Part shown: positions 46,393 through 56,573 of the stretch, one piece after another
Layout: every line of letters begins with the position of its first letter
How positions within the stretch are numbered: the first letter of the stretch is position 1
NCBI GenBank assembly: GCA_038373865.1
Contig: JAXGGA010005845.1
Span: 1-64,000, forward strand
Source of the DNA: Uloborus plumipes
Lineage: Eukaryota; Arthropoda; Arachnida; Araneae; Uloboridae
Length of the DNA stretch: 64,000 nucleotides
Reading direction: 5' to 3'
Made by a program: the position numbers and the translations under genes
Notes under the pieces: generated by a model
Databases searched by the model: none
What the model was told of the DNA's origin: nothing
The model's input: the letters and a program-made list of their open reading frames with translations, nothing else

Positions 46393-46527
46393 GATTTTTT
46401 AATAAGTCACTTAAGCAAATTTTCGAACTTGACTAATATGTTGATTGTTAGCTAATCTCATTTGTTTCATTTCTTCTTTTGCTTTAATATTGCAAGGTTT
46501 ATCTCCAACAATTTCAGTCGAATTTAA

Positions 46528-46748
46528 CCCATTAATGCCTAGCGTCCCTTTTTAGGGACGGTCCAAAAAGTGTTTGAATTGACCAAAAATGAACATTACA
46601 ACCAAATAATAGTGTTCAATTATTACTGTGGCATTGTTACAATTCATTACTAACAGATTGCAGCACATAATGATTGTAAAGTGTGTTCTGTAGCCGTGTA
46701 ACCAGCATACAAAGTATCTTTGGAAAAAAAATGTCAGGCATTAATGGG
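46528..46748. mobile_element. 221-bp piggyBac-like MITE
   Basis: The ends are CCCATTAATGCCTAGCG and the complement of CCCATTAATGCCTGAC. TTAA flanks both sides (46524-46527 and 46749-46752). TTAA targets and C-rich termini are the piggyBac hallmark. It has no coding sequence; GTCCCTTTTTAGGGAC forms an inner hairpin. Confidence 0.88.
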
Positions 46749-46842
46749 TTAAAGCTTCCAGTCGTAGTCCTGCCAAGGATTGTACTCGACTCAAAACCAC
46801 GTAAGCCAAACCTTTGCAGTGGAACCTTGGCAGCATGAATCT

Positions 46843-46956
46843 TTCTCGCTCCACTATAAAACGGAAGTGCGTTAAAGTTCACGCGGCTGGATTTAACTCT
46901 GCAACCGGAAGCAAAAGGTGAAAACCATGACAGAAGCAAGTACAGAAAAAGTCTTT

Positions 46957-46995
<39 letters not shown>

Positions 46996-47432
46996 GAACA
47001 ATAAAATATTTACATTGCGTTTTAAAAGGTCATATAAACAAACTACCAGTGATTTTCCAAAAGTATACTCCGTTCGCACGCTTGATGATTCTTATATAAG
47101 TAAAAATATTTATATGAGAGGCTTATACATCTCTTTACGTGAAGGATAAATGCCCACAATCCGCAAATATATCTTTGTTTTGGTTAGCCTTGAGATTAAT
47201 GTGTTGAGTTTACTAACCAAACGTCGGTTTTATTATTACTATTATTTCATTGTTTCTGGAAACAAAAAGTCTTAAAAGAAAAATATAGCAGATTGAGGGA
47301 ACGCGCTGTGCCGCTCGCTCCACTATAAAGCGGAAGTGCGTTAAAGTTCACGCGGTTGGATTTAACTCTGCAACCGGAAGCAAAATGTGAAAACCATGAC
47401 AAAAGCAAGTACAGAAAAAGTCTTTAATAAAA
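46843..47432. repeat. Direct repeat pair of about 118 bp around an (AAT)n tract
   Basis: 46843-46960 and 47312-47431 share CGCTCCACTATAAA, GGAAGTGCGTTAAAG, ATTTAACTCTGCAACCGG and AGTACAGAAAAAGTC with few changes. After the first copy comes (AAT)n at 46960-46991. The intervening 350 bp hold no gene. The pair could be the ends of an unrecognised unit, perhaps LTR-like, but no TG...CA ends are obvious. Confidence 0.75.
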
Positions 47433-47805
47433 AGGGGATTCAGGTTCTCTCCGCCTTCTGAATGTTTGGAAATTGAAGTATTTAGAAACCAATTTATCAT
47501 TTGTGATGTTAGGGGAAAAGTGCTAGTTGTGGGTTATTCCCCTATCAAGTTTCTAAACTGAAGGCTTAAAACAGTTTAAACTATATTTGTGGGTGTATAG
47601 AGACAGTAGGGGAGACCGGGGCACGTTTACGCGGTTTTTTTCCGCGAATTTTCTAATTTTTATGTTTCAATTTAGGAAATTTCAAATGTTATATTCTTAT
47701 TAAGCATTTAATGAAGTTCAAATTTATGCATTCAGTTTTTGCATTGTGTTTGTATTTAAGCGTTAAAAAAATAATATTTAGGACAAAGTCTGTTGCGTAA
47801 ATGTG

Positions 47806-47970
47806 CCCCGTATCCGGGGCAAGTTCACGCATTAGGCGGGGCACGTTTACGCATCGACATCGGGGCACGTTTACGCAACTTCGGGGTACGTTTACGCAAC
47901 TTCGGGGCACATTTACGCAATTCGGGGCACGTTTACGCATCGACATCGGGGCACGTTTACGCATTAAGGG
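47806..47970. repeat. Minisatellite of the terminal motif GGGGCACGTTTACGCA
   Basis: Seven to eight copies of a unit of 16-27 bp (GGGGCACGTTTACGCA plus a short variable part such as TCGACATC or ACTTC). The unit is the subterminal motif of the surrounding element. Confidence 0.93.
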
Positions 47971-48269
47971 GCACGTTATTAGAGTGCCAAGTATTGAGAG
48001 AAATGAATTTTTAATTAATTTAAAATGTTTTATTTATAACTTCAAGCACTGTTTGAAAATAAAAAAAGATAATTTATAAAAGAACATTTTTTAGATAAAC
48101 TGCAAACTCAGGGCTTATTGCCAATTAACAACTGAAACTACTTAGTCATTTTAACCATCAAAGTTACAGTTTTTACTGACAAAAAATAAGAAAAATTAAT
48201 AAAAGAGCATTTTGTAGGATGAACTAAAAACATAGGGCTTATTGCCGATTAAAATAGAGAACGATTCTG

Positions 48270-48600
48270 ATGACGAAGTGATGATGAAAATGACTAAGTA
48301 GTTTCAGTCGTTAATTTTTGCAGAGGGTGCCGACGCCAACTGTTTCCTTTTGGCATTTTTTGGTTTAATTCTTTTTCCTTTGCTATCTTCTTGTTCCACT
48401 TCCACAGAAACTAGTAAATTTTTAAGTAGTTTCTTGTTTTTGTTTTGTTGTGAAATATTTTTTTCTTTTTTGCTTCTAACTGCTCTTGTCTGAGAGCTTC
48501 TTTAACTGGAGAATCAGTTAGGATTGCGGACTTCTCTTTGGAGCCAAAGTTGCCTCTGCAGTCAATGGAACCTTTGAATCAAGAGTTGGTTCATCATAAG
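48270..48600 (-). pseudogene. Pogo-type transposase C-terminal tail
   Basis: On the minus strand the sequence reads GSKEKSAILTDSPVKEAL, then RQEQLEAKKKKNISQQ, a lysine-rich stretch, VEVEQEDSKGKRIKPK and NAKRKQLASAPSAKIND before a stop. The ILTDSP-K box and the basic tail are usual for the C-terminal end of pogo/Tigger/jerky transposases, where the tail follows the DDE domain and is thought to carry nuclear localisation signals. The catalytic domain itself was not found between here and the HTH at 51379-51576. The stretch is a fragment; its exact frame limits are approximate. Confidence 0.6.
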
Positions 48601-49229
48601 CAAAAAAAAAAGTTTTGAGTGAAAATATATGCATAAATAAATGAGCTACATGCTACGTAAAAAGAAACGCTTTTCTGTTAATAACACTCGACACCGATTC
48701 ACTCGCCTTATTATTTGTGGGAAAAAGTAAAATATACGGGTGATTTTCTCAACACGTTAACTTTTGCCAATGCCAAGTAGGAAAATTTCAACTTGTAATT
48801 AATTAATAATTGTTAATATTTGTTTAAAGACAACTCATTTAAGATCACAAATCAGTGCTCAGCAACGAAAAAAAATTAAAAATAAAATTTGAATGACAGT
48901 TTTAAGTTTAAGTTTAATATAAAAAGTGTAATTACCATCTCCCGGCTTAAACACTTCCCTAACTCAAGAAATATTTTAAAAACTTTATTCAATTGATAAA
49001 TAATGACATAGAAAACAAAATACACCTCTTAGAATATTGCTTCATATATTTTTTTACATTATTTACAAACAAAGCAGATTAAATCTAATTTTTTAAAGAA
49101 ATAGTAGTATTTTTCGTTGGAATTTTAAACTTTTACACTATCACCTTTTTTTTACTGCAAAGAGTTACAAGTTTCTTTATTTTTTCATTTTTCTGTTTTA
49201 CATTTATTTTTATTTAGTCTATAAAAGAT

Positions 49230-49445
49230 TAACTGTAGGCGGACTCGAAGCATAATGAGTACAAGAAAGATCGGTTTCGCAAGAAACGCAAGTTAGCATG
49301 CGTAAACCTAACACTGATTTGTTATTTTCATTCCAAACCAACTGATGAAGCTTCATGATATTTGGAATTGACTTCAGTTTTTTTGGTAGCAGGGTTTCAA
49401 CTCGCTTTATATCAGTCTCTGTGACGGTGAAGAGCCTTACTTTTA
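49230..49445 (-). pseudogene. Fragment with IMKLHQLVWN and CVSC boxes, unclassified
   Basis: On the minus strand one frame stays open through LFTVTETDIKRVETLLPKK, LKSIPNIMKLHQLVWNEN and LGLRMLTCVSCETDLSCTHY. The G-x-M-K-x-H-Q box followed by a C-x-x-C pair is reminiscent of C-terminal modules in several unnamed transposon proteins, possibly distantly like TGTRCYHRYVP in the frame at 54171. It may belong to the surrounding pogo-like element or to a unit nested in it. Function is not known. Confidence 0.4.
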
Positions 49446-50324
49446 ATGCTTAACGCAATTTAACATAACAGTAAACAAAATTACAAAATATAACAAATAA
49501 TTATTATTATATAAGTATTTTAAGTCATAAGTTAGCTAAAATAATAATGAATTTGTTCTAAATTATTCTAAGAATAAAAAAAGAAAACAGAATTATATGA
49601 TAACTAACAAGGAGAAATTTAATTAAGATTTTAAAAATTTACTTTTGAAAAATATTTTCCTTTGATGTTGATCTGTTCCGTAGATAAAAACTATTTTGGA
49701 GTTCAAAATATTCTAAACTACTTGTTTCATCTCCATTATATCATTTGAACTTTACCTAAAGAATATAATAATTTAACAACTAACAGTTTGAAAAAATAAA
49801 TAAACAAAATCCAAATATAAAAAATAAAATTTCTAATTTATACTTGAATTGTTAACCATAACTAAACAATAATGTAAATGTTACAGACTGTTCCTAGAAT
49901 AGAAGAGACAAACAAAATTGTGTAGAAAACTTACCATGAAAAATTTCGTGGAAATAAAATACAATTAACGTTTGGATTTATTTTTAAATGCTTAATTTTG
50001 TTCTATTCAGTGAGAGAAAAACACTTTGAAACACAAAATATTCTAAACTACTTTTAAAATATTGATTAGAATAGTTAAATTTATAAAATTTTATTCTTAT
50101 AAGTTTTAAAATTTAGATGTAACTAATTAAACAACTAATAACTTCCATACAACTAAATATCATTCTATCTAAATTATTATGAATTTTAAAGATTGAACAA
50201 TGTGCCTAACTTATTGCCATTTGAAATTTGCTAAAAGTATTAAAAAATAACACAACAATATAAATAACGTGCATTAAAATTTTTAAAATCCATTAAAATG
50301 TCACTCTCCCGAAACCACTTCGTA

Positions 50325-50905
50325 AGTGGGGACGGAAATGACAGGGACGGAAATGACAAAACAGTGGGTTTTCGAAAACAGTGTGAAAAGTTTTTCATAT
50401 CTTTAATTTAACTGTTGATACCTTAAAAGTGTTCGTAAGAACACATTCGGCAGTGGAATTTTTTTTAATTTTATTTAAATTTTCTGGAAGATAACCAGGG
50501 GGACGGAAATGACATTGAATAAAGTCACGCATAGAATTTTTAAGATAAAACAAGCCTCACACACCCTAAAAGATGTGTAAACTTCGTTTAAAGCGTATTT
50601 TTCTGCTAAGAAGAATGTTCTTAAACATTTTGAGCTATTTTATTGCCAACTAGCGCCATTTATAGAATTTTATTGAAGGTTTTTCTACTTGGGGGAAATT
50701 TTTTTCAAAACCTGGGGACACGTATAAATTGAGCTCTCTATCAAAATATGTAAATATGATAAGGAATGCTTACATGGTACATTGAAGTACACACTTGTAC
50801 TGTATCATAATGCATATGTATTAATTTTTAAAAATGTTTCTTCATATAGTAATTTTTTTTTTGAAGTTGACAAATGTGTGTGGGGACAGGGGACGGAAAT
50901 GATAT
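50325..50905. repeat. Four scattered copies of GGGACGGAAATGACA
   Basis: Near-exact copies lie at 50328, 50344, 50500 and 50889 (the last reads GATATT after the core), all in the same orientation. They look like a transposase-binding motif of another element nested in the pogo-like unit; its ends were not located. Confidence 0.7.
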
Positions 50906-51378
50906 TTTGCCTATATATTATTTTTTTTAATATATAATTTAAGTGCAAAATAGTGCCAATGCACGTTGTCACAACTCTTTGTGAGCAACTTGAATAGAAC
51001 ATAGCATTAGATAATGAAAATAGGTGTTTAATTGGAAGATATGGATGAAGGACACAAAAGTTAACGAATTGAGAAAATAACCCATACCTCCACATTAGGT
51101 GGGGGGAGGGGGTATAAGAGCTTTGACGGTAGCCAGCGTTATGCAAAAATACATTACTGAATATTGAAAACCTTTCCCACAATAGAAAATTAGTTGCACA
51201 TTTACTACTTTAACTGTTGAAATGAAATGCGCCGCTAATTGAATGGTATTCAAATTAGCGGGAGGGGCTTAATCTAACGAAAATGACTTTGAATACCATT
51301 TAAAAATTTCAGTGTGAATTATTAAATTTAAATTTTATAATCGTATTTGGTTTCATTGAAAAAAAAACAATTTAAACT

Positions 51379-51576
51379 TTATAAAATAGTCCAAAATATT
51401 ATAAGAAATTTTCTACTGACATTTTCATTTTCATCTTGCATTTTGAGGTCCTCATTGGATAGGTTAGCCCATTTTTTGCAGTAGTTACCTACCGTCTTGT
51501 CATTTAAACCATAAATTTTGGCAGCCCCTCTAATTGTGGCTTGACCAAGTCTCACTTTCAGTACGGTATTTTTCAT
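51379..51576 (-). pseudogene. Pogo/Tigger-type transposase, HTH fragment
   Basis: The minus-strand frame begins MKNTVLKVRLGQATIRGAAK and continues IYGLNDKTVGNYCKKWANL. This matches the psq-type helix-turn-helix (AV--V--G-SIR-AA--YG----TL--Y), with the recognition helix around the GLNDKTVGNY segment. It would bind the element's terminal motif. After about residue 45 the homology is lost and the frame ends. The fragment lies 600 bp inside the right end of the element, the expected place for the 5' end of a minus-strand transposase gene. Confidence 0.72.
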
Positions 51577-51732
51577 TAGTTTTATGTCGAACTTCGTTCT
51601 AAGAGTTTTTGTTATAATACTTTTTGTTACAAGAGATGAATTTAATTCAATTAAACATAAAATGAGAAATTGCGAAGCTAAATAGACTAAGATACAGACG
51701 TTCTATAGCGATACGGTGCTAAAAAAGCTTCT

Positions 51733-51825
51733 GGGGCACATTTACGCATCGACTTCGGGGCACGTTTACGCGCGTTCTTACTGCGTAAACGTGCCCCGAC
51801 GTCGATGCGTAAACGTGCCCCGTCG
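51733..51825. repeat. Inverted cluster of GGGGCACGTTTACGC motifs
   Basis: Two copies in one orientation (51733 and 51758) face two in the other (about 51783 and 51803), forming an imperfect palindrome of the subterminal motif near the right end. Confidence 0.88.
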
Positions 51826-52190
51826 TTACTTTGTAGCTTATTTTTAATGTACAACCAAATACAATAACATTTCCGTCAAAACAATTACATTTTTGAAAAG
51901 AACATTAAATTCTGCGTTCGTTCATATATTTGTTTATCTTTAACAAAGAATTATCAGTTCACAATAAGGTTTAGTAGGCTGAACACAAAATTTACTCACC
52001 TTGGCAGAAAACAGATAATCCCTGCTGCGCGCTAGGCAGAAGCTCGACTGACGCTGAAATTCTTGTGAGAATATCTGACAGGTGCCCGGATGAATCTGTC
52101 GTGACCGATGTTGAGCAAACTACAACACGTTTCTGAAAAAGTGCGCTGCGTAAACGTGCCCCATGCGTAAACCTGCCCCGGTCTCCCCTA

Positions 52191-52489
52191 GTATTTACTA
52201 TTTTTTTTTATTGGAGAACATTCTTTTGGTTAATGATATTTTTACATTAGTTAAAATTAAAAAAAATAATAACTTAAACCTATTTCATGTTATTATCGTT
52301 CATGGAAGAATATCAATAGTACTTAATTAATGTTTGAAATAGTGTAAAAGGCCAGCTGCATCAAAGTATCAAGATAGAGGAGAAATATACACATAGGAGG
52401 ATGAGAAATCTGAACATTTTTAGTTGGACAGGGAAAAATGAATAGAAATAATTTTTGCTCTAACTGTGAGTTGGTTTTAAAAGCAATGG
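52191..52489. other. AT-rich stretch without recognised features
   Basis: Lies between the pogo-like element and the next hAT element. Nothing coding seen. Confidence 0.5.
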
Positions 52490-52497
52490 AGCTATAG

Positions 52498-53969
52498 CAG
52501 TGGTTCTCAACCTTTTTACAGTCACCGCCCCCTTGTTGGGTTGAAAATTTTTCAGCGCCCCCTTTACGGACGCACGTAAAAGTGGAAGTGGAAGAGTGGG
52601 GGGGGGGGGTCGTTTTCTTGACTGGTTTAACCCTATAATTTTGCCCAAACATATAGTTGAAAAATAAGTAAAAAACTTATGCTTTTTTTTTATTTTTCTT
52701 TAAGATAATATTTCGAAAAAGCGGGCATTTTCCCCCCTCTGAAAAGCTGTGTCAGTAAAAACCAAGTGCCTAGAATGGGTTCATTAAATGAGTGAACCAT
52801 TTTTTAAATAAATAAGAACAACACGTTTTGAAATAAAAATACACCGTTTTTTAAACATTTTGTTTGAAAACCAATATATTTTGAAAAATACATTGCGTTC
52901 AAGTTGTTCCTGAACAGTCCGATCCCAAACAGTCTTGCTCTTATTTACTTGCAACCATGCAATACGCATCCCCTATTTATTAAGTACGGGTATAGGATTT
53001 TACTACGGAAAGGCTAACAGCCGTTCCTCCTAATTTTTTCCAGGAGGGACAAGGACTTGAAACTATAGCCCGTACCTGTCATAAACCAAGTTTTAATTTA
53101 AAAAAACTGGTATAAGTTGAATTTAAAAATCAAGAGATAAGTTCAAGAAATTCTTTTTGATTAATTTATTGCTTTGAAGCTTAGATAAGATAACAAAAGT
53201 TATAAGTATGCCTTTGGCGATATCAGAGTAAAGACGGCGGTAAAGTATCGGGGATACCCCCCGAAATTTGTTTTGAAAACGAAGTCTTAAAAATGCGGTT
53301 TCTTTAGTTTTATGCTTTGTGGTGGTTGACACTTAAATTCAGTTTCCGCTCCTTGTAAAACATATAAAATTGACGTAATTTTAGACAATTTTTGGTAACA
53401 TAAAATAGGGAGAAAGAGGTCTCTTGTAAAGATTTTTCATAATTGAAGTTATTTAAAGGCTAAGTTTAGTAATGTCAGGGAGTCAGAGCTCCATCTAACG
53501 CAAAATTTAAGCTATTTTTATTAATGAAGAGTGAATAATCAAGGTTTGGGAGTTTTCTCCGGAAATTTTTTTCACATTGCACCGTGAAAAACGCGATTGT
53601 TACCTACCTTTGATGTTGTTAGGGGGGAATCTCAAACGACACAAAAAGTCGGTCAAGATGGGTGGCTCTCAAATTTCGTGCTTTTGACAAATTTTAGGCT
53701 ATCGTTCATGATGGTAGGAGAAAAATCAGGGTTTGGGAGATGTCCGCAGAAAAAAAAAAAAGCTATAATTAGGGGATAGAAGAGATGACTGTTTCCTACC
53801 GCCCCAGCATGAAACATGTTCTCACAAGTACATTTGAAAATATACCCACCGCCCCCTTACCGCCCAAAATCTGTCCACCGCCCCCCTGCCGCCCAAAATA
53901 TGTTCACCGCCCCTCAACATCTTCCCACCGCCCACCGGGGGGCGGTATCGCCCCCGTTGAGAACCACTG
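52498..53969. mobile_element. hAT-like element, TSD AGCTATAG
   Basis: The ends are CAGTGGTTCTCAACC and the complement of the same word, identical over 15 bp. AGCTATAG is duplicated exactly (52490-52497 and 53970-53977). The subterminal CACCGCCCCC word is repeated about six times near the right end (53850-53935) and once at the left. The interior frames show no transposase domain. This terminus is the common hAT type found across animals. Confidence 0.93.
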
Positions 53970-54125
53970 AGCTATAGTATTGATGTTAACATTTTTATAT
54001 ATATAATCAGCTTGTGTAACTTTAAGACTGGAATATATATTTATTACTGAAGAATATTCTAGTATTGCAGAAAGAAATTGGTTCTACAAAATTTCTCGCG
54101 GAAAGCAGAAAAAAATTCTGCCACA

Positions 54126-54840
54126 GGGGTGTAACCTATTACACACATTAATGTTTTTTTAAATTTACTTTTGTGTTCAACTCTTAACTACTTGCCAGCT
54201 GTAATTTTGGTTAAAGAGTTGAACGAACTAGATATTTCATTGCACAGTGTGCCTTTCACTGTTAAACAAAATATATATGTTTCTTCAGCTGATTTTGAGC
54301 GAATGGAAAACACACTGACTGAAAGATTTGAATGTTGTTTAACAGTGACAGGTACAAGATGTTATCACAGATATGTTCCCTTAAATAAAAATCAAATCAG
54401 GTGCTTTGTTACTTCGACAGGCGAGAGCTTTGATGATCATCAGACTTCAGTACTATCTACAAATGTGTCGTCATTCACAAATAATGACTTTGTTACCTGT
54501 ATATACGATGCGAAATGGTGGACGAGAAAAGTTGAAGACAAAAGTGAAACTAACAATGATATTTTGGTGCATTTCTTTCATCTTTCTAGACAAAAAACTG
54601 CCTTTCAACTGTCAAAAAATGATAGTGCATGGGTCCCCGCAAAGAAAATAGTATTTAAAGTTACTTCATCGGAACTTACAACTTTTTCTGGAAGAACACA
54701 CAATATAACTGATAAACTGTGCAATGAAATATATATGTTTGTTTAACTCTTTAACCAAAATTACAGCTGGCAAGTAGTTAAGAGTTGAGCACAAAAGTAT
54801 ATTTAAAAAACATTAATGTGTGAAATAGTTTACACCATTG
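54126..54840 (+). mobile_element. Compact TIR unit carrying an intact 191-codon frame
   Basis: Inverted repeats of about 80-100 bp bound it: CACACATTAATGTTTTTT near 54142 and AACTACTTGCCAGCTG near 54189, with complements at 54809-54826 and 54762-54778. A GGTGTAA box lies outside each. The duplication at its ends is unclear; the right flank continues into the large inverted arm. The left TIR codes for the first 17 or so residues of the frame, and the stop codon lies just before the right TIR. Confidence 0.7.
54171..54746 (+). CDS. Intact frame of unknown function, WW and HFFH boxes
   Basis: 191 codons from ATG 54171 to the TAA at 54744-54746. No transposase motif is visible. TGTRCYHRYVP (60-70) and CIYDAKWWTRKVED (110-123), followed by VHFFHLS (133-139), AFQLSKND and WVPAKKI (154-160), match a module I recall from the C-terminal region of unnamed transposon proteins of aphids, spiders and hydrozoans, where it reads roughly YD--WW-G-V, F-HPHGP and CWVP. 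Here the HPHG part is replaced by HLSRQ. The first 17 residues are encoded by the left TIR, so the start is part of the mobile unit. It may be a captured end of a larger gene. An intact frame in otherwise decayed DNA suggests youth or use. Function is unknown. Confidence 0.6.
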   Translation: MCSTLNYLPAVILVKELNELDISLHSVPFTVKQNIYVSSADFERMENTLTERFECCLTVTGTRCYHRYVPLNKNQIRCFVTSTGESFDDHQTSVLSTNVSSFTNNDFVTCIYDAKWWTRKVEDKSETNNDILVHFFHLSRQKTAFQLSKNDSAWVPAKKIVFKVTSSELTTFSGRTHNITDKLCNEIYMFV

Positions 54841-55079
54841 TAGTGCATAAAACATATGGGTAAGTTCAAGAATTTTACGGTAGTACTGTCGATTTTTTTT
54901 TCAAAGATCAAATTAAAAGTGCATTGTTAACTTATAGATTTCAGCATTATTTAACTTTATCAGTTAAGCTAATTTTAAGCCTCAGTTGCTAATTTAGCAT
55001 TGCACGAGTGGTTTAAAAAGGTAGCGTTTTTGTTGAAATTCGCAGCTCTATAACTCAAAACGCAGTTGAGTCTCAGTCA

Positions 55080-55644
55080 CAGGGGTGCCCTCAGGGGGGG
55101 ATTATGGCGCAAGTTGCGCCATCGAAATTTTTGGGGGGGATTTTTTAAAATTGATTTATTTGTTTATTTAAATTATTTATTAATTTATTTTTAAAATTAA
55201 ATTACTTCCTGATTTTTTTCAAATAAAAATTATTCATTAATTTATTTTTTCAATTTAAATTTTTCTTTAATTTGTTTATTATTATTATTTATTTATTTAT
55301 TTGTTGTGTGTGTGTATGTGATTGGAATGTCTGGAAAAAAGAGAAAAAAAGCGATTCTATTCTGCGCATAATTCAAGCTTTTAAAAAAGTAATAATAATA
55401 TTTAAAAAAATACAAAAGTAAAAACTTTAATAAACAAATAAATAACATTAAAAAAATAAACAAATAATATTTGAAAAAAAAGTAATATTAAAAAAATAAA
55501 TAAATAATATTTTAAAAAATAAAAAAATCTAAAAAAATTGTAAAAAAAATAAAATAAAAAGCACAAGGGTGTTGTGAAAAATTTTGGGGAGGCGGGGGGG
55601 AATTTGTGCCATTGAGCTTGGGGGGGGGGGAATGGGCACCCCTG
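55080..55644. mobile_element. 565-bp hAT-like element, TSD CTCAGTCA, with a verified empty site
   Basis: The ends are CAGGGGTGCCC and its exact complement. CTCAGTCA is duplicated (55072-55079 and 55645-55652). The left arm of the 15 kb element has the uninterrupted octamer as TGACTGAG at 42028-42035, proving the boundaries. It has G-runs near each end and a TTTATTTATTTA-rich middle. It has no coding sequence. Confidence 0.94.
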
Positions 55645-56368
55645 CTCAGTCATAATTTTTTTGGTAGATATTCTTATTAGTATTAAGAACATTTTATACA
55701 ATTTTCATTTTTTTTCATTCAGTCCCTTTTCAGATATCGACCTACGAAAATTGGCATTTACGCGTTTTCCGCCATTTTTGAAGACCCGCAGAAAAAAAAG
55801 GAGTTCATTCTAAAGACTAAAAATTTTGCTGCTAGTAGTATTATGAGTACTCAAACATAGAAATAGAATAATATTACTGAGTCTCTCTTCCTTCATAAAA
55901 ATTTAGGGTCTTAAAAATTACTAATTTCTACGTTTTTTCCTAGTTTTTAAAGAACGATTTTGACCAACTTTCTTACATGATAGGGAAATTTAAAGAAGGT
56001 GTGTTTAAAGGACGTTTTATGCTGAATACACTGGTTTTTAAATAATTTTGATATCTTAAAAACGACTTGGCAATAAAATTTTTCGCAAACCCTGTTTTTC
56101 TATCAAATTTGCCAAATCGCCATTTTGAAATGGCTGCCAAATAAAAATATAGCATGTAAATTTTTTTCAATTGCAGTTTTGTTCATGTCTACCCATAGGT
56201 AATCCATGATAAAAGAATCAGGAAAATTAAAAATGTTGAGCAACAAATTTTATTCATATTGGGTGATTTGAAATGGATTGACCCACCTAATAAAGGAACT
56301 TGCTGAAAGAAACATAACATGCAGGGAAATCGTAGATTCGGAGAACGTAAAATCGGGGTTTCACTGTA

Positions 56369-56570
56369 CGTTTTGTCGAAACAGGTCCTTAGTTTTCGAA
56401 AAACGATCTTCCCCAAAACTATATTAGTTTTCACAAAATTCCAAACTATTTTTCGCAAAATTTCAAAAACAAAACCCGGACAAAATGTCTCGGATTGACC
56501 CATGATAGCTTTATTGAATGTATTAAGGGAAATTTTACAATAGTGAAAATCTCAGACTTTCTGATTTCAA
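56369..56570. other. Short stretch between elements
   Basis: GACAAAA occurs in inverted orientation at similar distances outside both ends of the 15 kb element, so its true limits could be slightly wider. No other feature. Confidence 0.4.
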
Positions 56571-56573
56571 TAA

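Larger units (their letters stand above)
47609..52188 (-). mobile_element. Pogo-like element, 4.6 kb, with expanded terminal motif
   Basis: The ends are GGGGAGACCGGGGCACG and the complement of GGGGAGACCGGGGCAGG, with TA on both sides (47607-47608 and 52189-52190). The core GGGGCACGTTTACGCA is iterated near both ends (47806-47970 and 51733-51825, plus 52150-52180). Transposase pieces on the minus strand are an HTH at 51379-51576 and a C-terminal tail at 48270-48600. Confidence 0.88.
41324..56366. mobile_element. 15 kb TA-flanked element with arms of about 1.5 kb in inverted orientation
   Basis: The left end is CAGTGAAACCCAGATTTTAC and the right end the complement of CAGTGAAACCCCGATTTTAC; TA flanks both (41322-41323 and 56367-56368). 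The arms are 41324-43042 and 54836-56366. Allowing for insertions (42117-42864 in the left arm, 55080-55644 in the right), they align along their whole length at high identity. The CAGTGAAACC end is of the pogo/Tigger type. The 11.8 kb between the arms is largely other elements, so the original unit was shorter. No transposase in the arms is recognised. Confidence 0.72.

Noticed and set aside
47806..48079. Frames with repeated RLRN/FGA or RGTFTQ peptides
   Set aside because: They are translations of the GGGGCACGTTTACGCA minisatellite.
53123..53332. 69-codon minus-strand frame inside the hAT element at 52498
   Set aside because: No transposase motif and no similarity to known hAT proteins that I can see.
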